Source of the DNA: Magnetococcales bacterium
GTDB taxonomy: Bacteria > Pseudomonadota > Magnetococcia > Magnetococcales > DC0425bin3
Assembly (NCBI GenBank): GCA_015229045.1
Contig: JADGCJ010000104.1
Coordinates: 1-11,308 of the forward strand
DNA: 11,308 nt
Direction of reading: 5' to 3'
Part shown: piece after piece, positions 6,276-11,308 of the stretch
Numbering within the stretch: position 1 is the stretch's first letter
Layout: every line of letters starts with the position of its first letter
The notes under the pieces: generated by a model
Told to the model about the DNA's origin: nothing
The model's input: the letters and a program-made list of their open reading frames with translations, nothing else
Databases searched by the model: none
Made by a program: the position numbers and the translations under genes

Positions 6276-7036
6276 GGCAACTTTCGAGTATTCAGCCCCG
6301 CCTTCACCATCAAGGGCCAGCTCACCCTGCGTTCCCCCTCCCCCCACATCGTGGCCAACCGCTGCTCCAGCGCCACCACCGGATCCTGTCCCGTGGCCTT
6401 GAGACAGGCCCCGGTCGCCGACCAACTGCGCAAATAGCCCATCAATTCCGCCAAACACCACGACTGCGCCATGCAGAACTCGGGAACCTCCCCGATCGGA
6501 TCAAAGGGAAACGGCAGCTCCCGATACCCCGTCTCCACATGATGTCTCTCCGGCGGCCAATAAGGCCCCACCACCCGGTGATAAAAGCGCTCCACCTCGC
6601 GCCCCACCTCTTCACCCGCCACCCGGAGAATGCCGTAACACCAGACGGCAATCACCCCACCCGGCTTCAACACCCGTTTAACCTCGGCGTAAAACCGCTC
6701 CGGATCGAACCAGTGCAGCGCCTGGGCCACAATCACCAGATCACAGCTCGCCGTTTCCAGACCGCTCTCTTCCGCAGGAGCCACCCGATAGACGATGCCC
6801 GGATGCCGCATGGCCTTTCCGATCTGGCCGGCACTGGCATCCGTGGCCAATACCCGCTCGAAATGGGCCGTCAAAGCCAGGGAAGCCTGTCCGGAACCCG
6901 CGCCGCAATCCCAGGCCTGGCGATGCTCCCGGCACAGGGAAGCCAGCCAGGTGAACAACTCCGCCGGATAAGTGGGCCGATGCCGGGCATAATGGGCGGA
7001 AACCGGATCGAAGTGGTCCGAAAAGGCCACCTTCAC
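6188..7036 (-). CDS. Class I SAM-dependent methyltransferase with repeat-derived C-terminus
   Basis: The protein (282 residues) has the SAM-binding glycine motif WDCGAGSGQASLAL (42-55), an acidic residue after strand 2 (D66), QALHWFDPERFYAEVKRVLK (105-124) and PGGVIAVW. The second half, with GPYWPPERHHVETGYRELPF and YLRSWSA, matches a family of small soluble methyltransferases that usually ends soon after a WPL.. motif (here WPLMVKAGL, 240-248). The substrate of that family is not known to me. Residues 255-282 are translated from repeat B3, so the native end appears to have been replaced or extended by the insertion. The start is GTG 7036, whose last base pair overlaps the TGA of the upstream GGDEF-EAL gene (GTGA); GGGGGAGGG directly upstream gives a good ribosome binding site. 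Translation is probably coupled to that gene. The catalytic fold looks intact, so activity may survive the altered tail. Confidence 0.9.
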   Translation of the reverse strand: MKVAFSDHFDPVSAHYARHRPTYPAELFTWLASLCREHRQAWDCGAGSGQASLALTAHFERVLATDASAGQIGKAMRHPGIVYRVAPAEESGLETASCDLVIVAQALHWFDPERFYAEVKRVLKPGGVIAVWCYGILRVAGEEVGREVERFYHRVVGPYWPPERHHVETGYRELPFPFDPIGEVPEFCMAQSWCLAELMGYLRSWSATGACLKATGQDPVVALEQRLATMWGEGERRVSWPLMVKAGLNTRKLPSVQVDGGSEGIIPPDGSRAAPWDSSFCR

Positions 7037-9567
7037 CCCTCCCCCAAGGAACGGGGATCCCGCAACAACGCTTCCAGCTTCTCCGCCGGCTGGGGCCGAC
7101 TGTAATAATAGCCCTGAATCTCGTCACAAAGCTGGGTCCGCAGATAATTCAGATGCTCCAGCGTCTCCACCCCCTCGGCAACCACTTTCAGACCCAGATT
7201 GTGAGCCATGGAAATAATGGCCGCCACAATCGAGGCATCATTGGAATCGATGCTCAAATCCCTCACAAACGACTGGTCAATCTTGAGCGCATTGATCGGA
7301 AACCGCTTCAACGTACTCAACGACGAATATCCCGTGCCGAAATCATCCATGGAAAGCGTTAAACCCAAAGCCGTCAACTGCTCCAAAATGGCCATCGCCC
7401 GATCCAAATCCTCCATCATCAGACTTTCGGTGATCTCCAGATTCAGATACCTGGCCTCCAACCCGGTCCTTTCCAATACCTGCTGTACCTGTTCCACCAA
7501 ATCCTTCTGGCGAAACTGACGCACCGACAGATTCACCGCCATTACAAACGGTCCCAAGCCGGCATCATTCCACACCTTGACCTGCCGACACGCCGTCTCG
7601 ATGGTCCACAATCCCATCGGCACGATCAATCCCGTCTCTTCGGCAACCGGAATGAACTCTCCCGGAGAGACCATGGTGCCATCCGCCTGGCGCCAGCGAA
7701 TCAACGCCTCCATGCCGGTAATACGATCCAACTCGACATCGACCTTCGGCTGGTAATAGAGAACAAACTCCTCCCGCTCCAATCCCTTGCGCAGATCCGC
7801 CTCCAGCCGCATGCGACGGGCGGCCTTCTGATCCATGGCTTCGGTGTAAAACTGAAAGTTGTTGCGACCCGCATCCTTGGCCCGGTTGGTGGCCAGATCC
7901 ACATTGCGGATCAGGGTATCCACGTCGTTGCCATCTCCGGGAAAAATGGTGATCCCCATGCTGACAGTCACATAGAGGTCATGGTCACCCAAATGAAAAG
8001 GTTCTTCTATAACTTGGAAAAGTTTTTGAATGACATTCATCGCATCCCGGGTCTGTTGCAAACCCTCCAGGATGATAGCAAATTCATCACCACCCAAACG
8101 ACAGGCCGTATCCCCTTCCCTCAAACTGTCCCGAGTACGACGGGCCACCTCCTGGATCAGACGATCGCCACTGGCCAACCCCAAGCTGTCGTTGACATTT
8201 TTGAACAAATCCAGGTCGAACATGACCACCGCCACCTGACCCCGGCTGCGATGAGCCTGATGAATGGCATGCTGCAAACGCTCCCTGAAGAGATGGCGAT
8301 TGGGCAATCCGGTGAGCGGATCGTAATTGAGTCGATAGCGCAACTCCTCCTCGGTGCGTTTGGCCTCGGAGAGATCATGGAAAATGGCCACCACCCGGAA
8401 AAGTTCCCCGGAGGGGTTGTTCACTGCCGTCATGGCATATTGTTCGGGATAGATCTCCCCATTGCGCCGGCGATTCCACAACTCTCCACGCCACTCTCCG
8501 CTCTGCAGCATTCCCCTCCAGCCCAGGCGAAAAGCATCGACATGATCCGAACTGATCCGCAACGCCTCCGCCTTGCATCCTATAACTTCGGAGCTTTCCA
8601 TCCCCGTCATAGAGGTAAAAGCAGCATTCACCGAGAGAATCTCTCCCTCGGCATTCATCACCATCACCCCTTCCAGCGTACTTTCAAGAATTTTTTCAAT
8701 GACCCGCCACTGGTTGTCCATCAGGGTCATGGCATCCTCGAAGGTGCGGGTGGCAATGCGCAACTGTTCCCGCGCCACCCACTCCTCGGTGATGTCATGC
8801 ACCACACCCACCAGGTGTTTGGCCCCCTCCTCCGTGCAAACCACCTCCCCCCACTGACGGACGACCCGTTCCTGGCCGTCCGGACGGACAACCCGATGGT
8901 TGAGGGAAAACGGTTCACACCGATGTCGCGCCCGCACCAAAGCCCGCAGCACCCGAAAACGATCCCCGGTATGCACCGCCTGTAAAAAATGGCGGGTGGT
9001 GACCACCTGCCCGGCCGAACGATCCAGGCCGAAAATGCGGAACATCTCGTCGGACCAGAACATGGTCCCGTTTTGCAGATCCATCTCCCAGTTGGCGAAC
9101 CGCGCCAGGGACTGGGCGCGCAACATGCTCTCCCGATGGGCCAGCAACTCCCGTTGCGATCTTCTCTGCTCCGTAACATCCTCACCCGCGTGGAGGAAAC
9201 CCAGGCATCGGCCCGCTTCATCCTTCAACAGGGAGGTGTGCCAGATGATCAGACATTCCCGGCCATCGCGAGTCATCACCGTGTTTTCGTGTTGAACGAT
9301 CTCTTCGGAACCGTCACGGTTCAATTGGTCGAAAAAGTGTCGCGCCGCCTGGCGCTGATCAACGGGAACAACCGTCTCGAACCAGTCCCGCCCGGACAGC
9401 CTCTTCCGCTGCCAGCCCAGCAAACGACAAAACCGCTGGTTGAGAAAAGCAATGCGCCCACGACAATCCAATACCACAAACAGCGTGGCGGCAATATCCA
9501 GACAGGCACGGGTTTTTTCACCGAGCAATCCGGCTGTCTTTTGCACTTTTTTTAGACGATTGCTCAT
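7033..9567 (-). CDS. Triple-PAS GGDEF-EAL c-di-GMP turnover protein
   Basis: This 844-residue cytoplasmic protein has no membrane segment. Three PAS domains (about 22-135, 150-265 and 286-403) lead to a GGDEF domain (412-577) and an EAL domain (585-835). GGDEF is intact at 492-496, with an RxxD inhibitory site (R483-D486); the usual SLGH is SLGL. The EAL domain keeps the residues expected for hydrolysis: EALIRW (E620), NLS (N679), EITES (E711), DDFGTGYSSL (D741/D742), KIDQSF (K762), AEGVET (E798) and QGYYYSRPQ (Q818). Both activities are therefore possible; which dominates cannot be read from sequence. The PAS domains presumably sense a cytoplasmic signal; no cofactor-binding residue is obvious to me. 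I start at ATG 9567 (MSNRLKK) because it leads into the first PAS helix; an open frame back to a TTG at 9642 would add 25 low-complexity residues. Neither start has a good Shine-Dalgarno sequence. The methyltransferase gene follows with a 4-base overlap. Confidence 0.94.
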   Translation of the reverse strand: MSNRLKKVQKTAGLLGEKTRACLDIAATLFVVLDCRGRIAFLNQRFCRLLGWQRKRLSGRDWFETVVPVDQRQAARHFFDQLNRDGSEEIVQHENTVMTRDGRECLIIWHTSLLKDEAGRCLGFLHAGEDVTEQRRSQRELLAHRESMLRAQSLARFANWEMDLQNGTMFWSDEMFRIFGLDRSAGQVVTTRHFLQAVHTGDRFRVLRALVRARHRCEPFSLNHRVVRPDGQERVVRQWGEVVCTEEGAKHLVGVVHDITEEWVAREQLRIATRTFEDAMTLMDNQWRVIEKILESTLEGVMVMNAEGEILSVNAAFTSMTGMESSEVIGCKAEALRISSDHVDAFRLGWRGMLQSGEWRGELWNRRRNGEIYPEQYAMTAVNNPSGELFRVVAIFHDLSEAKRTEEELRYRLNYDPLTGLPNRHLFRERLQHAIHQAHRSRGQVAVVMFDLDLFKNVNDSLGLASGDRLIQEVARRTRDSLREGDTACRLGGDEFAIILEGLQQTRDAMNVIQKLFQVIEEPFHLGDHDLYVTVSMGITIFPGDGNDVDTLIRNVDLATNRAKDAGRNNFQFYTEAMDQKAARRMRLEADLRKGLEREEFVLYYQPKVDVELDRITGMEALIRWRQADGTMVSPGEFIPVAEETGLIVPMGLWTIETACRQVKVWNDAGLGPFVMAVNLSVRQFRQKDLVEQVQQVLERTGLEARYLNLEITESLMMEDLDRAMAILEQLTALGLTLSMDDFGTGYSSLSTLKRFPINALKIDQSFVRDLSIDSNDASIVAAIISMAHNLGLKVVAEGVETLEHLNYLRTQLCDEIQGYYYSRPQPAEKLEALLRDPRSLGEG

Positions 9568-9809
9568 GGATTCATCACTGACCGTCAAATGCGGGTTCGA
9601 GGATAACCTCGCATCATCTTCCTTCCGCTGGGACAATGGCAATCAATTTTTACATTTTTTCTATCGAATTTTTTTATAACCTATAAAGATTATCAAATAT
9701 GGAAACCCGGCCTGTCTGCAAGTAGAATGGGATCCCTGATAATCATCCCGTGAACCTCACCGCCAGTCAAAGGCCGGGCGGACGTATGCCTTCAGCACGA
9801 GGGAGAAGC
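9568..9809. promoter_or_regulatory. AT-rich divergent promoter region
   Basis: The region separates the minus-strand GGDEF-EAL gene and the plus-strand SWIM gene. Positions 9641-9705 are strikingly AT-rich compared with the rest of the window, with runs of T and words such as TTATAAC and TATAAAG that could act as -10 boxes or UP-like elements on either strand. I could not settle on a well-spaced -35/-10 pair. Immediately before the SWIM start, GAGGGAGAAG gives a ribosome binding site. Confidence 0.45.
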
Positions 9810-10640
9810 ATGACCGCGACCAATTTGATGGGAATCCTGGGCTTGATCGGCCTGATCGGAGGCATGTTTTGGATGTTGTTGCAGGAGTTGGGCAAGAGCC
9901 GCTCCCCTGCCCGCAGCGCTCCCCGCAGCGAGAGTTCTACACCGAAGGAAGTGGCATTACCAGTCACCCGTTTCGAAGACCCCGCGCCGGACCCGACTCC
10001 GGTAACCATTGTCGACGAAGCTGTGGAAGCGCCTTCTTGCCGGGTGACGCCTCATTCGGTTTCGTCCGAACCGGTTCTGGCGGGGGATGGGGAATCTTCC
10101 GGGAAGCGTTGGCGTTATCCGCCGTGTCAGCCGTTTCCCTTGCCCGCCCTGCCGGAGAAGTTCGACAAGGTTTATCAGGCTCGCAGTTTGGGGGGTGAGC
10201 CCGGTGCTATTTACGAACTCAATCCGGTGACTCAGACCTGTAGCTGCGAGGATTTCAAGACGTTGCGGGCCGTCTTTCCCACGGGCGACGTGCGGCGGGT
10301 GTGTGCGCATATTGCCATGAAGTTTCAGCAGATTCGGGCGCGGGAGTTTTTCGATCCGTTGACCTGGGCCATGGTATCGTCCAGCACCTTTTCGCGCCGG
10401 GATGCCTGTTATGCGCGACTGCCCGGCAAGGCAGGGGAGAGTGGAGTGGGTTACACGCCGGGGCTGGAGGTGGTCAATGTGTTGACCCGGAAGCGTCGCA
10501 CGGTGGATGGTGCATCCCAGGATGCGACGGGGGATTATGCCTGGTTTTCTTATGACCTGGCGGCGGAGAAGTGGTTGGAAAAGGATCCCATGGCCGAGGA
10601 GTTGACGGGGGAGGTACGGCGCTATTTCGGCTTGGGCTGA
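9810..10640 (+). CDS. Membrane-anchored SWIM zinc-finger protein
   Basis: This 276-residue protein begins with one hydrophobic segment (residues 5-26, rich in Gly, Leu and Ile), probably an uncleaved anchor. A Pro- and Ser-rich linker (about 30-115) follows. The C-terminal part (about 118-275) contains a SWIM motif, CxCx(n)CxH: C144 and C146 (TCSCEDF), then C165 and H167 (RRVCAHI). SWIM fingers bind zinc and usually mediate DNA or protein contacts. They are seldom tethered to a membrane, so I infer no function. After the finger comes a short domain with YAWFSYDL near its end that I do not recognise. ATG 9810 has GAGGGAGAAG upstream and is preferred over GTG 9750, which would add 20 residues. 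The stop is followed two bases later by repeat B4 and then, 79 bp on, by the YgjP-like gene on the same strand. Confidence 0.82.
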   Translation: MTATNLMGILGLIGLIGGMFWMLLQELGKSRSPARSAPRSESSTPKEVALPVTRFEDPAPDPTPVTIVDEAVEAPSCRVTPHSVSSEPVLAGDGESSGKRWRYPPCQPFPLPALPEKFDKVYQARSLGGEPGAIYELNPVTQTCSCEDFKTLRAVFPTGDVRRVCAHIAMKFQQIRAREFFDPLTWAMVSSSTFSRRDACYARLPGKAGESGVGYTPGLEVVNVLTRKRRTVDGASQDATGDYAWFSYDLAAEKWLEKDPMAEELTGEVRRYFGLG

Positions 10641-10642
10641 TC

Positions 10643-10700
10643 ATCTGTTCGGTGAATACGGGGTTCGGGGGGGGATTATCCCCTTCGGACCCCCGTATCT
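10643..10700 (-). repeat. GC-rich hairpin repeat, partial copy B4 (reversed)
   Basis: Read on the minus strand, this copy gives GGGGATAATCCCCCCCCGAA, CCCCGTATTCACCGAACAGA; the other B copies have the same right end. The first hairpin of B is missing. On the plus strand it folds as an imperfect hairpin of about 19 pairs: ATACGGGG (10656-10663) with CCCCGTAT (10691-10698), inner GGGG with CCCC, and loop ATTAT (10675-10679). It starts two bases after the SWIM stop codon and is followed by CTTTTG, so it may end or weaken transcription before the next gene. Confidence 0.75.
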
Positions 10701-10719
10701 TTTGCCAAGGGATTCCGCT

Positions 10720-11308
10720 GTGGACAATCGGCTCGAAACGGATAGAGGCGTTATTTCGTACCGCTTGTGTCGTCATCCGCGCCGGCAGCGTATGGCTGTT
10801 GTGGTGACTGCTGCCGGAGAGGTGGAACTGCGGCTGCCGATGCGTTGTTCCCTGTTGCGGGCGCAAGGCTTTCTGGCCAGTCAGACCGAGTGGATTTTGG
10901 GGCGGTTGGCTGCGCTGCCCGAGCTGGAAACCCGATCTCCGCCGGTATTGACTTATTTGGGGCGTTCGGTACCTCAAGGCGGGTCTGACACGGAAGTCTG
11001 GTTGAAGGATCGGGCACGGCGGTATTTGCCGGCGCGGCTCTTTTTTCTGGCCCGGAAGCATGGTTTGGAGCCGCAGCGGGTGCAGGTCCGGGATCAACGC
11101 AGTCGTTGGGGGAGTTGTTCTTCTCGGGGCACTGTCAGTCTCAACTGGCGTTTGATTCAGTTGCCGCGACGATTGTCGGATGCGGTGCTGCTGCATGAGT
11201 TGGCCCATTTGGTTCATTTGAACCATGGTCCCGGGTTTCAACGGTGGTTGGATGGGGCGGATCCGGGATGGCGGGCGCATCGGCGGGAGTTGCGCGGGCT
11301 GTGGAATG
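10720..11308 (+). CDS. YgjP-like (DUF45) zinc metallopeptidase, partial at window end
   Basis: The gene runs off the right edge; 196 codons are visible. The pattern is that of the YgjP/DUF45 family: an N-terminal beta-rich part (YRLCRHPRRQRMAVVV), then VRDQRSRWGSCSSRGTVSLN (123-142), and the zinc-binding motif HELAH (H159, E160, H163) with a third His at H169 in HLNHGPGFQRWL. The family is annotated as a metallopeptidase and, for E. coli YgjP, as a UTP pyrophosphatase; the physiological substrate here is unknown. DPGWRAHRREL near the edge is the usual end of the family, so few residues are probably missing. The start is GTG 10720, preceded by AAGGGA at a good distance (from 10707). An in-frame TTG at 10702 is less likely. 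Repeat B4 fills most of the space to the SWIM gene. Confidence 0.88.
   Translation, partial: MDNRLETDRGVISYRLCRHPRRQRMAVVVTAAGEVELRLPMRCSLLRAQGFLASQTEWILGRLAALPELETRSPPVLTYLGRSVPQGGSDTEVWLKDRARRYLPARLFFLARKHGLEPQRVQVRDQRSRWGSCSSRGTVSLNWRLIQLPRRLSDAVLLHELAHLVHLNHGPGFQRWLDGADPGWRAHRRELRGLWN

Overview
The window is a GC-rich, densely coded chromosomal piece from a motile or sensory Gram-negative bacterium. The abundance of PAS/GGDEF/EAL/HD-GYP signalling proteins, together with intergenic 'CCAGGGC..GCCCTGG / GGGG..CCCC' hairpin repeats, resembles Alphaproteobacteria or Magnetococcia-type genomes. That placement is an inference from style, not from a marker gene.

Layout. Positions 1-341 hold no confident gene but contain the first copy (A1) of an AT-rich repeat. 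A DUF2062 inner-membrane protein (342-920, +) follows. A repeat cluster (926-1165: A2 reversed, B1, A3) separates it from a convergent membrane-bound PAS-GAF-GGDEF diguanylate cyclase (1199-2896, -). Upstream of that cyclase lies a REC-HD-GYP c-di-GMP phosphodiesterase (3060-4142, -). This is divergent, across about 74 bp, from an HPt-REC-REC-GGDEF diguanylate cyclase (4217-5875, +). A second repeat cluster (5889-6275: A remnants, B2, a strong hairpin terminator, B3) sits between that gene and a convergent SAM methyltransferase (6188-7036, -). The methyltransferase starts inside the last codon of a triple-PAS GGDEF-EAL protein (7033-9567, -; GTGA overlap). After an AT-rich divergent promoter region come a membrane-anchored SWIM zinc-finger protein (9810-10640, +), a reversed B copy (B4) and the start of a YgjP-like (DUF45) zinc metallopeptidase, cut by the window end (10720-11308, +).

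How the genes work together. Four genes make or degrade cyclic di-GMP: two cyclases, one HD-GYP phosphodiesterase and one GGDEF-EAL hybrid. All keep the catalytic signatures I can see, and all three GGDEF domains also keep an RxxD inhibitory site. A two-component input (REC, HPt, REC) reaches opposing enzymes from one short divergent promoter region, so this looks like a local c-di-GMP control block. The DUF2062, SWIM and YgjP genes have no evident link to it.

The least ordinary content is the repeat system. Two modules (A, about 70 bp, AT-rich; B, about 95 bp, two GC-rich hairpins) occur three to five and four times respectively, nearly always at gene 3' ends. One B copy has become the last 28 codons and the stop codon of the methyltransferase gene.
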